Source of the DNA: Curtobacterium sp. GC_Cur_3
Lineage (GTDB): Bacteria > Actinomycetota > Actinomycetes > Actinomycetales > Microbacteriaceae
Assembly: GCF_026544205.1 (NCBI RefSeq)
Contig: NZ_JALNUI010000003.1
Span: 116,222 to 180,221, forward strand
DNA length: 64,000 nucleotides
Direction: 5' to 3'
The stretch's first letter is position 1. Each line of letters opens with the position of its first letter. The notes beneath the pieces were generated by a model that worked only from the letters and a program-made list of their open reading frames with translations, did not search any database and was not told the origin of the DNA. The translations under genes and the position numbers were made by a program. Shown in pieces: positions 8,863 through 18,065 of this stretch.

Positions 8863-9767
8863 GCGACGCGCACCTCCGCACGCGCGGCGACGCGGCGGAC
8901 CCGAAGCGGGACCTGTCCTACCCGCCGATGCCGCAGGCGCTCGTCGTGCCGGTGTACGACAACCACACGCACATGGAGATCGCCGACGGCGGGGACAACG
9001 CGCTCGACTACCGGGAGCACCTCGACCGCGCGTCGAGCGTCGGTGTCCGGGGCGTCGTGCAGGTCGGCACCGACCTCGCGACGTCGCAGTGGTCCGCCTC
9101 GATCGCCGCCCGCGAACCACGCGTCCTCGCGGCCGTGGCACTGCACCCGAACGAAGCACCCGCGCTCGACGCCCAGGGACTCCTTGACGAGCACCTGGCC
9201 GGCATCGCCGAACTCGCCGCGATGCCCCGCGTCCGCGCCATCGGCGAGACGGGCCTCGACTTCTTCCGCACCGGCGACGACGGCCGTGACGCCCAGGTCC
9301 GCTCGTTCGAGGAACACATCCGGATCGCCAAGGAGCACGACCTCGCGCTGACGATCCACGACCGTGACGCGCACGACGCCGTGGTCGAGGTCCTCGACCG
9401 TGTCGGCGCCCCGGAGAAGACCGTCTTCCACTGCTTCTCCGGCGGCCCTGACCTGGCCAGGCTCTGCGCCGAGCGCGGTTGGTACATGTCCTTCGCGGGC
9501 ACGGTCACGTTCAAGAACGCGCAGCTCCTCCGCGACGCCCTGCACGTCGCACCCCGGCACCTCGTCATGGTCGAGACCGATGCGCCCTACCTGACGCCCA
9601 CGCCGTTCCGCGGTCGGCCGAACGCCCCCTACCTGATCCCGCTCACCCTCCGCTCGATGGCGGAGACCCTCGGCACCGACGCCTCGATGCTCGCGGCGCA
9701 GATCGCGTCGAACACCGAGCTCGTCTACGGCGCCTGGGATGCCGAGCCGGTGACGGTGGACGAATGA
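8859..9767 (+). CDS. tatD: TatD-family metal-dependent hydrolase
   Basis: A 302-residue TIM-barrel amidohydrolase. The metal-site motif DNHTHMEI lies near residue 33, the ALHPNEAP stretch and GETGLDFFR follow in order, then [14 protein letters not shown] and the terminal VETDAPYL. Family members are 3'–5' nucleases or D-aminoacyl-tRNA deacylase-like hydrolases. The N-terminus has about 30 extra residues before the barrel. The GTG at 8859 overlaps the metG stop, and the stop overlaps rsmA through ATGA. Confidence 0.9.
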   Translation: MSDAHLRTRGDAADPKRDLSYPPMPQALVVPVYDNHTHMEIADGGDNALDYREHLDRASSVGVRGVVQVGTDLATSQWSASIAAREPRVLAAVALHPNEAPALDAQGLLDEHLAGIAELAAMPRVRAIGETGLDFFRTGDDGRDAQVRSFEEHIRIAKEHDLALTIHDRDAHDAVVEVLDRVGAPEKTVFHCFSGGPDLARLCAERGWYMSFAGTVTFKNAQLLRDALHVAPRHLVMVETDAPYLTPTPFRGRPNAPYLIPLTLRSMAETLGTDASMLAAQIASNTELVYGAWDAEPVTVDE

Positions 9768-10612
9768 GCGCCCTGCTCGGTCCCGCCGAGATCCGCGACC
9801 TCGCCACCCAGCTCGACGTCACCCCGACCAAGAAGCTCGGGCAGAACTTCGTGCACGACGCCAACACTGTGCGGCGCATCGTCGTCGCGGGCGGCGTGAC
9901 GGCCACGTCCCAGGTGCTCGAAGTCGGTCCGGGCCTCGGATCGCTGACACTCGGGCTCACCGAGACCGGCGCTCCCGTCACAGCGGTGGAGATCGACGGC
10001 CGACTCGCAGCCCGACTGCCGGCGACCGTCGCGGCCATGCAGCCCGACGCCCGTCTGACCGTCGTGCACCAGGACGCCCTCCGGCTCTCCGCCGCCGACC
10101 TCACGGACGCCCCGACGCACCTGGTCGCGAACCTGCCGTACAACATCTCCGTGCCCGTGCTGCTGCACCTGCTCGCGACCTTCCCGTCGATCGAACGCTC
10201 GCTCGTCATGGTGCAGGCCGAGGTCGGGTACCGCCTCGCCGCGGACCCGGGCAGCAAGGTCTACGGGTCCCCGAGCGTCAAGGCCGCCTGGTACGGCTCG
10301 TGGCGGATCGCCGGGCAGGTCAGTCGCCAGGTGTTCTGGCCGGTGCCGAACGTCGACAGTGTCCTCGTCGGGTTCGTGCGGCACGACCCGCCGGGTGACG
10401 AGGCACTGCGTGCGCAGGTGTTCGCCCTGGTCGACGCCGCCTTCCAGCAGCGTCGCAAGATGCTCCGGCAGGCACTCTCCGGGCTGTTCGGCAGCAGTGC
10501 CGGCGCGTCCGAGATGCTCGAGGCCGCCGGGATCGCGCCGACGGCTCGCGGCGAGGAGCTCGGCGTCGACGAGTTCGTGCGCCTCGGTCGGACGGTCCTC
10601 GCCGCGGCCTAG
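9764..10612 (+). CDS. rsmA: 16S rRNA dimethyladenosine transferase RsmA (KsgA)
   Basis: A 282-residue SAM-dependent enzyme that dimethylates A1518 and A1519 of 16S rRNA. The signatures [10 protein letters not shown] (residues 24–33), [11 protein letters not shown] (motif I) and [11 protein letters not shown] (motif IV) are all present. It starts in the ATGA overlap with tatD. In many actinobacteria ispE follows directly; here ispE (18066) is separated from it by about 7.4 kb of accessory genes. Confidence 0.96.
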   Translation: MSALLGPAEIRDLATQLDVTPTKKLGQNFVHDANTVRRIVVAGGVTATSQVLEVGPGLGSLTLGLTETGAPVTAVEIDGRLAARLPATVAAMQPDARLTVVHQDALRLSAADLTDAPTHLVANLPYNISVPVLLHLLATFPSIERSLVMVQAEVGYRLAADPGSKVYGSPSVKAAWYGSWRIAGQVSRQVFWPVPNVDSVLVGFVRHDPPGDEALRAQVFALVDAAFQQRRKMLRQALSGLFGSSAGASEMLEAAGIAPTARGEELGVDEFVRLGRTVLAAA

Positions 10613-10665
10613 CGCCTCGCGTCACCGCCGTTGGACCTGGCGCCCGCACCGGCGCCCGCCCAGTC

Positions 10666-11163
10666 TCAGGCACCGGCTCCATTCGCGCGGAGTCCCGCGA
10701 TGACCGCTCCGGGGTCCTCGCACCGGAACGACAGGTCGCGCTTGCCCCGGATCCGGAGGCGGACTCCTGGGCCGTTGTCCATGAGGACACCGGTGCCGGT
10801 CCCCAGGCCGAACCGGATGCCCCAGCCGCCCCACTGTGAGCCGCGCAGCTCGACGGGGACCGCTTCCGTGATGGTCGCCGGGTCGATGGTGCGGCGGTAC
10901 CAGAACGGTGTCATGCGGATGACGAGGGCGTCGTCGACCATGACGGACATCCGCGCGACGGCCATCGCGACACCGAGGACGGCGATGACGACGATCGTGC
11001 CGATGGTGATGACGAGGTCGACGGTGCTCGGCTCGGCACCGGGGGACGCCGGCACCGTCAGGAGCGCCACCGTGATGGCGACGCTGCCCAGCACCATCCC
11101 GATGCCGAGCAGTCGGAAGAGCCTCGACGTCCCGGTGTGTTCCTCGTGGCGCGCGTTCCCCAT
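10666..11163 (-). CDS. Small membrane protein, unrecognised
   Basis: A 165-residue protein with two hydrophobic segments (about 16–38 and 50–72) followed by a soluble C-terminal half rich in beta-strand pattern (WYRRTIDPATITEA…GIRFGLGTG…LRIRGK). That layout resembles bacterial membrane-anchored PH-like proteins, but I cannot name a family. The ATG at 11163 is preferred over the one at 11187 because CAGGAT lies 7 nt upstream. It converges on rsmA with a 53-bp gap. Confidence 0.65.
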   Translation of the reverse strand: MGNARHEEHTGTSRLFRLLGIGMVLGSVAITVALLTVPASPGAEPSTVDLVITIGTIVVIAVLGVAMAVARMSVMVDDALVIRMTPFWYRRTIDPATITEAVPVELRGSQWGGWGIRFGLGTGTGVLMDNGPGVRLRIRGKRDLSFRCEDPGAVIAGLRANGAGA

Positions 11164-11267
11164 GGCTTCCATCCTGGCGAGCATCATCGAACCTGTCGAG
11201 TCACATTCTGCATGTTGGGCGAGTGCGGCGTGACGAGTGCACGCGCGGCCGCCGCTAGGCTCTCGAC

Positions 11268-11663
11268 GTGCACCGCCCGAACCGCCTGACGATCACCATC
11301 ACGCTGCTGTTCGTGCTCGCGGGTCTGGTCGTCGGTGGGATCGCAGTGTCGCGGCTCCTGGCATCGCCGGGGAGCGACGTCGCCTGGGTGTCGGTGGCCC
11401 TCGCTGTCGGGATCGTCCTGTGGGGAGCGAACTTCGCCACGCTCGGTGCGCACGACGACCCCGAGGACGACGCTCCCGCCACCGTCTCGACACGTACCGA
11501 GCTCCTGACCTCCGCCATCGTCGCCGCGCTCGGGTACGTCCTGCTCCGGACGAGTTCGGACGTCCCACCGCTGCTGTGCCTGCTGGCGGTCGTGGTCGTC
11601 GTGGGCCTCGGCATGGCGGAGCGCATCCTCCGTCGCCGGAGGGCGCGACCGACGACGGACTGA
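11268..11663 (+). CDS. Small integral membrane protein, unrecognised
   Basis: A 131-residue protein with four predicted hydrophobic helices (about 8–30, 40–57, 78–95, 101–118) and a basic C-terminus (RRRRARPTTD). The GTG at 11268 is preceded by TAGGCT (11256–11261) at 6 nt, which supports this start and expression. It is divergent from the preceding membrane protein gene. No enzymatic motif is visible. Confidence 0.6.
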   Translation: MHRPNRLTITITLLFVLAGLVVGGIAVSRLLASPGSDVAWVSVALAVGIVLWGANFATLGAHDDPEDDAPATVSTRTELLTSAIVAALGYVLLRTSSDVPPLLCLLAVVVVVGLGMAERILRRRRARPTTD

Positions 11664-11761
11664 CGGGCATGACCGACGACGAACTGACGTCCGCGTCCGA
11701 GCGTGGCCACGGAGCGCGACCCTGACCGTGCGGAGCATCGCCCCCGGGTTCCCTGGTCGGC

Positions 11762-12196
11762 ATGGCGAAGACGACGAAGACCACGAAGAAGCAGGCCGCG
11801 GCGATCGCGAACGGCTCGCTGAAGCCCATCTCCCCGGAGCTGCACGGCCTGATCGACTACGGCTTCGCCGCGTCGAACCTCCTGCTGCCGCGCGTGTTCG
11901 GCCTGCGGCCCGGCGCTCGTCGGCTGTTCGCGGTGTTCGGCCTGGCGCAGGGCGGACTCAACGCGGTCACGGCGCAGCCCAACGCCCTGACCCCCGCGGT
12001 CTCGTTCGCGAACCACGGTCGGATCGAGAAGAGCAGCGGACTGCTCTACATCGCGCTCTCCGCGGTGTTCGGGGTGCTCGCTGAGCGTCGGGCCCGGCGC
12101 TACTGGCTGGCAGCCGGTGCGGCACTGGTCGCGGTCTACAACCTGACCGACTGGAACGCCTCCCGGACCACGAAGAAGCCGAAGCGCCGGCGCTGA
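11762..12196 (+). CDS. Small membrane protein with lysine-rich ends, unrecognised
   Basis: A 144-residue protein. Both termini are strongly basic (KTTKTTKKQ at the start, TTKKPKRRR at the end) and three to four hydrophobic stretches lie between residues 27 and 125. The motif PELHGLIDYGFAASNLLLPRVFG resembles small SPW-repeat-like or DUF4383-type membrane proteins, but I do not assign it. It lies 98 bp after the preceding gene; no clear RBS or leaderless box is seen. Confidence 0.6.
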   Translation: MAKTTKTTKKQAAAIANGSLKPISPELHGLIDYGFAASNLLLPRVFGLRPGARRLFAVFGLAQGGLNAVTAQPNALTPAVSFANHGRIEKSSGLLYIALSAVFGVLAERRARRYWLAAGAALVAVYNLTDWNASRTTKKPKRRR

Positions 12197-12230
12197 CCGG
12201 GTCGCACGGTGCGCGGTTCCTCAGCCCGTG

Positions 12231-12284
12231 CGAGGTTGACCACCCCGTGCGGGCCGACAGCCGCGCACGGGGTGGTCAACCTCG
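12231..12284. repeat. Family B hairpin, copy B1
   Basis: Perfect 20-bp arms (12231–12250 and 12265–12284; core CGAGGTTGACCACCCCGTGC) with a 14-nt loop. It sits between two convergent genes (stops at 12196 and 12339), suggesting a bidirectional terminator or REP-like element. Confidence 0.88.
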
Positions 12285-12338
12285 GACTGAGCACCCGACC
12301 GACCGGCACCGACCGACCGACCAGCCGACCCACCCGCC

Positions 12339-13076
12339 TCAGTGCCCGGCGAGCCGCTCGATGAGCTGCTGCTGCGTCCCGTCGCGCTCGGCCCACCGGA
12401 GCGGCAGGACGTTCTGCACGAGGATCTCCGGCGACGCACCGGACGACAGCAGCGCGATGACCTCGTCGAGGTACGCGGACAGCGGCATCCCGCCGAAGTC
12501 CACGCCCTCGCCCTGCAGGTCGGTCGCGACGGCCGGCGGCACGAGTTCGAGCACGGACACCGGGGAGCCGACGAGCTGCTGGCGGAGCGACAGCGTGTAC
12601 GAGTGCACGGCGGCCTTCATGGCGTTGTAGGTCGGGGTCGCGGCGAGCGGGGTGAAGGCCAGCCCGGACGAGACCGTCATGACGGTGGACGCCGGCTGCG
12701 CGAGCAGGTGCGGCAGGAACGCGTCGACGAGCCGCACGGTGCCGAGGAAGTTCGTCGTGACGGTGGCCTCGGCGTCAGCGAGGTGCGCCGACGACCGCAG
12801 GTCCTCCTGGCGCATGATCCCCGACATCGTGACGATGGTGTCGAGCGCCGGGTGTGCCTCGGTGACGGAGGCGGCTGCCGCGGTGATCGAGGCCGCGTCG
12901 TCGACGTCGATCTGCACGGTGCCGAACCCGTGTTCGGCGGCGAGGGAGTCGAGCAGTGACTGGCGGCGCCCTCCGATGACGACGGTGCTGCCGGCCTGCT
13001 GCAGGCGGAGGGCGAGCCCGAGGCCGATGCCCGAGGTCGCGCCGGAGATGAAGACGGTGGAGTTCGAGATGTCCAT
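12339..13076 (-). CDS. Short-chain dehydrogenase/reductase (DltE-like)
   Basis: A 245-residue classical SDR. The cofactor loop is SGATSGIGLGLA (residues 10–21); Asn-containing TNFLGTVRL, the serine-bearing strand VMTVSSGLAF, and the catalytic YNAMK complete the Ser-Tyr-Lys set. Sequence around VPPAVATDLQG resembles the DltE-like oxidoreductase subgroup; substrate unknown. The ATG at 13076 with CATCGT 7 nt upstream is chosen; the frame extends much further 5' but only into the divergent regulator. Divergence from the XRE gene suggests that regulator controls it. Confidence 0.88.
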   Translation of the reverse strand: MDISNSTVFISGATSGIGLGLALRLQQAGSTVVIGGRRQSLLDSLAAEHGFGTVQIDVDDAASITAAAASVTEAHPALDTIVTMSGIMRQEDLRSSAHLADAEATVTTNFLGTVRLVDAFLPHLLAQPASTVMTVSSGLAFTPLAATPTYNAMKAAVHSYTLSLRQQLVGSPVSVLELVPPAVATDLQGEGVDFGGMPLSAYLDEVIALLSSGASPEILVQNVLPLRWAERDGTQQQLIERLAGH

Positions 13077-13178
13077 GACCACCACGATGCTCCGCCGGTC
13101 GGCTGCCAGCCAGAGGCCGGACATCGGGGGACCGCCGGTCCCTGGCACCGACGGGCACCGCGCAGGAGACTGGTCCGC

Positions 13179-14021
13179 ATGGACCGTCCCGAACTCGCCG
13201 ACTTCCTCCGCCGTCGCCGGGAACTCCTCCGCCCGGAGGACGTCGGGCTCGGCACCGGGGCCCGTCGGCGCACGCCCGGCCTCCGGCGGGAGGAAGTGGC
13301 CGCCCTCGCCGGGATGTCGGCCGACTACTACACGCGCCTGGAACAGCAGCGCGGCCCGCAGCCGTCCGAGCAGATGGTGGTCGCGATCGCCCGGGCGCTC
13401 CGGTGCAGTCTCGACGAGCGCGACCACCTCCTCCGGCTCGCCGGCCACAACGCCCCGGTCCGTGTCCACCGGTCGGACCACGTCGACCCGGCGATCCTCC
13501 GCGTGCTCGACCGACTCGAGGACACCCCCGCCATCGTCGTCAGCGACCTCGGCGAGACCCTCGTGGAGAACCGGCTCGGTGCAGCGCTCCTCGGCAGCAC
13601 CGTGGGTCTCACCGGCAACGACCGGTACCAACCCTGGCGCTGGTTCATGACCGACACCGAACCCGCCCGGTACGCGCCGGAGCAGCACGAGCGACTCGCC
13701 CGCGCCCAGGTCGCGGCGCTCCGTGCCGCCGTCGGTGCAGCGGGCCCCGGCGACCGTCGGGCAGCGGCGATCATCGCCGACCTCGACGCGCAGAGCGAGG
13801 CGTTCCGCGACCTGTGGGCGCTGCACGAGGTCGCCAGCCGGTGGGAGGACCACAAGACCTTCGTGCACCCGGAACTCGGGCGGATCACCGTCGACTGCCA
13901 GGTGCTGCACACGTCGAACCAGGCGCAGGCGCTCCTGCTCTTCACCGCACCCGCCGGCAGCGAGGACGCGCAGAAGCTCGAACTGCTGGGCGTCGTCGGC
14001 GAACAGGTCTTCACCGAGTAG
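13179..14021 (+). CDS. XRE-family regulator with MmyB-like C-terminal domain
   Basis: A 280-residue regulator. Residues 5–75 form a helix-turn-helix (LRREEVAALAGMSADYYTRLEQQRG is the recognition region). Residues 105–270 match the MmyB-like ligand-binding domain seen in many actinobacterial regulators (the NRLGAALL and PWRWFM segments). Such proteins commonly sit divergent from an SDR oxidoreductase and control it, possibly sensing a fatty acid. The ATG at 13179 has a weak GAGACT box 7 nt upstream. Confidence 0.88.
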   Translation: MDRPELADFLRRRRELLRPEDVGLGTGARRRTPGLRREEVAALAGMSADYYTRLEQQRGPQPSEQMVVAIARALRCSLDERDHLLRLAGHNAPVRVHRSDHVDPAILRVLDRLEDTPAIVVSDLGETLVENRLGAALLGSTVGLTGNDRYQPWRWFMTDTEPARYAPEQHERLARAQVAALRAAVGAAGPGDRRAAAIIADLDAQSEAFRDLWALHEVASRWEDHKTFVHPELGRITVDCQVLHTSNQAQALLLFTAPAGSEDAQKLELLGVVGEQVFTE

Positions 14022-14073
14022 TACCGCGTCACACACCTGGCACCCGCCGACCGACCGTGCCTAGGGTGGACGC

Positions 14074-15075
14074 GTGAGCACTCCGCGCGTGTACGTCATC
14101 CACGAGAACCCCGAGTGGTTCCCGCCGCTCGCCGCCGCCTTCGAGGCCGAGGGCGTCCCGGTCGAGGAGATCCTCCTGACCGAGGGGCAGATCGACCTCG
14201 GTGCTGAGCCCGACCCCGGCGTGTACTGGTCGCGGATGTCGGCGAGCTCGCACACCCGCGGGCACGAGCACAGCAAGGAGTACACCCGCGCGGTGCTCGG
14301 CTGGCTCGAACGTGCCGGACGCCAGGTGGTCGGCGGCAGCCACGTGCTCGAGCTCGAGGTCTCGAAGGTCGCCCAGCACGGACTCCTCCGGCAGGCCGGT
14401 CTCGACGTCCCGCGCACCACGGCCGTGTTCGGCACGACGACCCTGAAGCAGGCCGCCCGGACCTTCACCGACGGCCAGGACGTCCCCTTCATCACGAAGC
14501 ACAACCAGGGCGGCAAGGGCCTCGGCGTGCGTCGCTTCGACTCGCTCGCGGAGTTCGACGCCTACGTCGACAGCCCCGAGTTCGAGGCCCCGGTGGACGG
14601 CATCACCCTGCTGCAGGAGTACCTGACGGCGCGCGAGCCCTTCATCACCCGCGTCGAGTTCGTCGGCGGCGAGTTCGTCTACGCCGTCCGCGTCGACACC
14701 AGCGCGGGCAGCTTCGAGCTCTGCCCCGCCGACGCGTGCGAGGTCCCGCAGGTCATCGCCGGGGCGGTCTGCGACGTCCCGGGCACCGAGACCGCGGGTG
14801 CCCCACCGGCCTTCAGCGTCCGCACCGAGGTCACCGCGACCCACCCGCTCGTGCAGCAGCTCCGCACGTTCCTGGCCGACCAGCGCATCACGATCGCGGG
14901 CGTCGAGTTCATGGAGACGACCGACGGCCGCACCGTCGTCTACGACATCAACACGAACACGAACTACAACCCCGCCGTCGAGGAGTCGGCACCGGCCTCC
15001 GGCCCGCGCTCCATCGCCCGGTACCTCGGCGGCCTGCTGGACGCTGAGCACGCGACCGCAGCGGCGCGCGTCTGA
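14074..15075 (+). CDS. ATP-grasp ligase, RimK-like
   Basis: A 333-residue ATP-grasp protein. The ATP-binding lysines and glycine loop are seen in FITKHNQGGKGLGVRRF (about 146–162), followed by LLQEYL and the metal-binding end GVEFMETTDGRTVVYDINTN, where the acidic and Asn residues bind magnesium. RimK-type members form amide bonds between an acid and an amine; the acceptor is unknown. The GTG at 14074 is preceded by TAGGGT (14062–14067) at 6 nt. A family A hairpin separates it from the downstream monooxygenase. Confidence 0.85.
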   Translation: MSTPRVYVIHENPEWFPPLAAAFEAEGVPVEEILLTEGQIDLGAEPDPGVYWSRMSASSHTRGHEHSKEYTRAVLGWLERAGRQVVGGSHVLELEVSKVAQHGLLRQAGLDVPRTTAVFGTTTLKQAARTFTDGQDVPFITKHNQGGKGLGVRRFDSLAEFDAYVDSPEFEAPVDGITLLQEYLTAREPFITRVEFVGGEFVYAVRVDTSAGSFELCPADACEVPQVIAGAVCDVPGTETAGAPPAFSVRTEVTATHPLVQQLRTFLADQRITIAGVEFMETTDGRTVVYDINTNTNYNPAVEESAPASGPRSIARYLGGLLDAEHATAAARV

Positions 15076-15088
15076 CCTGACCATCCAC

Positions 15089-15133
15089 CGGACGGGAGGC
15101 CCGGCTCGCCACCGGCACCGAGCCTCCAGTCCG
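15089..15133. repeat. Family A palindrome, copy A2
   Basis: Arms CGGACGGGAGGC (15089–15100) and GCCTCCAGTCCG (15122–15133) pair with one mismatch. It lies between the ATP-grasp stop and the monooxygenase RBS. Confidence 0.75.
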
Positions 15134-15158
15134 TCGTCTCCACCATCAAGGAACCCCC

Positions 15159-16229
15159 GTGCGATTCGGATACTGGACCCCGCTCTTCGGCGGCTGGCTG
15201 CGCAACGTCGACGACGAGCAGATGCCGGTCACCTTCGACTACGTCAAGCGCCTGGCGCAGCGCGCGGAGCGGATCGGCTTCGACCTGACGCTCGTGCCGG
15301 AGCTGAACCTCAACGACATCAAGGGCGTCGCGGCGCCGAGCCTGGAGGCCTGGGCACTCGCGGCGGCCATCGCGGCGACGACCGACCGGCTCGAGATCAT
15401 GGCGGCGATGCGGCCCGGCTACCACCTGCCGGCCGTGACGGCGAAGCAGGCGGCGACGATCGACGACATCTCCGGCGGTCGCTTCACCTTCAACGTGGTG
15501 AGCGCCTGGTGGGCGGAAGAAGCCCGGCAGTACGGCGGCATCTTCTCCGAGCACGACGACCGCTACAAGCGCACCGCTGAGTTCGTCGAGGTCATGAAGG
15601 GGATGTGGCGGGAGACGCCGTACTCGTTCCACGGCGAGTACTACGACGTCGAGAACGCGCACCTCGAACCGAAGCCGCGCATCACCCCGCGCATCTACGC
15701 CGGCGGCGAGAGCGAAGCCGGCAAGGCGAGCATCACGCACTACGCCGACGCCTACGTCACCCACGGCGGCACGGTCGAGGAGCTCCGGACGAAGATCGCG
15801 GAGATGCGTCGTCGCCGCGAGGACGCCGGTCTGCCGCCGTTCGAGGCGTTCGGCATGGCCGCGTACGCGATCGTCCGCGAGACCGAGGAGGAGGCCCAGG
15901 CCGAGCTGGCGCGGATCACCGACGTGCAGCACGGCAAGGCCTACGAGTCCTACCAGGACTTCATCTCGAAGTCGCAGCTCGAGCACGTGCCGTCGCTCGA
16001 GGACTACTCCGTGTCGAACCGCGGGCTGCGGCCGCAGTTCGTCGGCACCCCGGAGCAGGTCGCCGCGCGGATCCGCGAGTACGAGGAGGCGGGCGTCGAC
16101 ACGCTGCTGCTGCAGTTCTCGCCGCAGCTGGAGGAGATGGAGCGGTTCGGCGAGCAGGTCATCCCGCTCGTGCGGGCGTCGGTGCCCGACGACGCCGTCT
16201 CGTCCGTCGGTGCCGGGCCGGCCGCCTGA
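15159..16229 (+). CDS. LLM-class flavin-dependent monooxygenase (dimethylsulfone/alkanesulfonate type, SfnG-like)
   Basis: A 356-residue bacterial-luciferase-fold enzyme. The N-terminus FGYWTPLFGGWLRNV and the block LTLVPELNLNDIKGVAAPS resemble dimethylsulfone monooxygenase SfnG; RFTFNVVSAWW and YAGGESEAGK also fit. Such FMNH2-dependent enzymes release sulfinate or sulfite from organosulfur compounds. The GTG at 15159 follows an AAGGAA ribosome site, one of few leadered starts here. It overlaps metY by 1 nt (TGATG), linking sulfur release to homocysteine synthesis. SsuD/MsuD activity is the alternative. Confidence 0.8.
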   Translation: MRFGYWTPLFGGWLRNVDDEQMPVTFDYVKRLAQRAERIGFDLTLVPELNLNDIKGVAAPSLEAWALAAAIAATTDRLEIMAAMRPGYHLPAVTAKQAATIDDISGGRFTFNVVSAWWAEEARQYGGIFSEHDDRYKRTAEFVEVMKGMWRETPYSFHGEYYDVENAHLEPKPRITPRIYAGGESEAGKASITHYADAYVTHGGTVEELRTKIAEMRRRREDAGLPPFEAFGMAAYAIVRETEEEAQAELARITDVQHGKAYESYQDFISKSQLEHVPSLEDYSVSNRGLRPQFVGTPEQVAARIREYEEAGVDTLLLQFSPQLEEMERFGEQVIPLVRASVPDDAVSSVGAGPAA

Positions 16230-17527
16230 TGGCGGTCGAGGACGACTGGGCCTTCGAGACCCGGCAGATCCGCGCCGGCTTCAAGTCCGACCCGGGCTTC
16301 GGCGGGAACGTGCCGCCCATCGCGCAGACCGCTGCGTTCGTGTACCCGTCGGGTGAGGACGCCGCCGACAGGTTCCTGCTCAACGCGCCGGGGCACACGT
16401 ACTCGCGGGTGAACAACCCGTCGGCCGCCGCGCTGGAGCGGCGGATCGCCGACCTCGAGGGCGGGGTCGCAGCACTCGCGCTCGCGTCCGGCCAGGCGGC
16501 GACGTCGCTCGCGGTGCTCGGGCTCGCCCGGGCCGGTGACCACATCGTGTCGAGTGCCTCGCTGTACGGGGCGACCTACACGCTGTTCGCGTCGACGCTG
16601 AAGGACCTCGGCATCGCGTTCACCTTCGTGCAGGACCCCACCGACCTGTCCGAGTGGGCAGCGGCGGTGCGTCCCGAGACCCGTGCGTTCTTCGGGGAGT
16701 CGATCCCGAACCCGCGTGGGGACGTCCTCGACTTCGCCGGGGTGGCGGGCGTGGCGCACGACGCCGGCGTCCCGCTCATCGTCGACAACACCATCGCGAC
16801 GCCGTACCTGGTCCGGCCGATCGAGCACGGTGCGGACATCGTCGTGCACTCGGCGACGAAGTACCTCGCCGGCCACGGCAGTGCCATCGCGGGGCTCATC
16901 GTCGACGGCGGCACGTTCGACTGGGCGGCGTACCCGGAGAAGTACCCGCAGCTCGCGACGACCGAGCACTCGGGGTTCTCGGGCACGAACTTCGCCGAGA
17001 AGTTCGGACGGCGCGCGTTCATCCAGCGCACCCGGTCGAAGCTGTCGGCGGACCTGGGGCCCGCGATCGCCCCGTTCAACGCCTTCCTGGTGCTGCAGGG
17101 CATCCAGACCCTGTCGCTCCGCATGGACCGGCACGTGCAGAACGCCGCCGTCGTGGCCGCGTGGCTCGACGCCCACGCGCAGGTCGAGCACGTGCACTAC
17201 GCCGGGCTGCCGAGCTCCCCGTGGCACCACCTGCAGCAGCGGTACGTCCCTGCCGGTCCCTCCGCGGTGCTGGCGTTCGACCTGGCCGGCGGTGTCGAGG
17301 CCGGGCGGCGGTTCGTCGCGGCCCTGCAGCTGTTCGACCACGTGTCGAACATCGGCGACGTCCGGTCGCTCGTCGTGCACCCGGCGTCGACCACCCACGT
17401 GCAGATGACCCCGTCGGAGCGGGCCTCCGCCGGTGTCGGCGAGGGGCTCATCCGGCTGTCGATCGGCCTGGAGCACCCGGACGACATCCTGGCGGACCTG
17501 GTGCGGGGGTTCGCGGCCGCGGCCTGA
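16229..17527 (+). CDS. metY: O-acetyl-L-homoserine sulfhydrylase (MetY-like)
   Basis: A 432-residue PLP enzyme of the Cys/Met metabolism family. HTYSRVNNPS carries the PLP-phosphate contact, VDNTIATP the aspartate that holds the pyridine nitrogen, and HSATKYLAGHG the Schiff-base lysine. Length and GHTYSR/EHSGFSGTNFAEKF favour MetY over cystathionine synthases. It makes homocysteine directly from O-acetylhomoserine and sulfide. Translation is coupled to the flavin monooxygenase upstream. Confidence 0.92.
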   Translation: MAVEDDWAFETRQIRAGFKSDPGFGGNVPPIAQTAAFVYPSGEDAADRFLLNAPGHTYSRVNNPSAAALERRIADLEGGVAALALASGQAATSLAVLGLARAGDHIVSSASLYGATYTLFASTLKDLGIAFTFVQDPTDLSEWAAAVRPETRAFFGESIPNPRGDVLDFAGVAGVAHDAGVPLIVDNTIATPYLVRPIEHGADIVVHSATKYLAGHGSAIAGLIVDGGTFDWAAYPEKYPQLATTEHSGFSGTNFAEKFGRRAFIQRTRSKLSADLGPAIAPFNAFLVLQGIQTLSLRMDRHVQNAAVVAAWLDAHAQVEHVHYAGLPSSPWHHLQQRYVPAGPSAVLAFDLAGGVEAGRRFVAALQLFDHVSNIGDVRSLVVHPASTTHVQMTPSERASAGVGEGLIRLSIGLEHPDDILADLVRGFAAAA

Positions 17528-17588
17528 GGTCTGTGCGAGCCGTCGGGCCCGCCGACCAACAGCGGGCGGTCGAGTCGGCCGTCAGCGG

Positions 17589-18026
17589 TCAGGCGAGGCG
17601 CACGAACGCGCGGAGCGGGGGCTCGACGTCGTGGACCTCAGTGAGTCCGTGTGCCTCGTAGAACGCGCGCTGCCCGTCCTCCGCATCCGTCAGGAGCACG
17701 ACCTGACGGACGTCCGATGCCCGGGTGAGCATCGCGTCGAGGAGGCGCCCGCCGACGCCGGACCGGTGGCGGTCCGGGGCGACCAGGACGTCCTGGACGT
17801 ACGCGACGGTCGCGCCGTCGGACAGCGCCCGGGCGAACCCGACGAGTCGCCCGTCCTCCCGCGCCGTGACGACCCACGTCGAGCCCGCGATCGCTCGGAC
17901 CAGCCGGTCCAGGTCGTCGGTGTAGGTCGTCCACCCGACGGACCCGTACAGCTCGGACAGTTCCTGCCTGGTCGGGACGTCGGCCGCGATGATCGTCTCC
18001 ACGCTGTCGATCCTGACAGAAGTCAT
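17589..18026 (-). CDS. GNAT-family N-acetyltransferase
   Basis: A 145-residue acetyltransferase. The acetyl-CoA loop is HRSGVGGRLLDAML (motif A, Q/RxxGxG/A form), preceded by AYVQDVLVAPD and followed by FYEAHGLTEV, the usual C-terminal strand. The N-terminal RQELSELYGSVGW is common in small GNATs acting on amines or peptides; substrate unknown. It converges on metY across a 61-bp gap and is divergent from ispE. Confidence 0.88.
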   Translation of the reverse strand: MTSVRIDSVETIIAADVPTRQELSELYGSVGWTTYTDDLDRLVRAIAGSTWVVTAREDGRLVGFARALSDGATVAYVQDVLVAPDRHRSGVGGRLLDAMLTRASDVRQVVLLTDAEDGQRAFYEAHGLTEVHDVEPPLRAFVRLA

Positions 18027-18065
18027 GCGGAGGGCAGCGGGAGCCGGGCGGGATAGGTTGGTCGC

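Noticed and set aside
6286..9159. 957-codon open frame antisense to rsmI and metG
   Set aside because: Low-complexity Arg/Val/Asp composition typical of shadow frames in high-GC DNA; both genes beneath have intact catalytic motifs.
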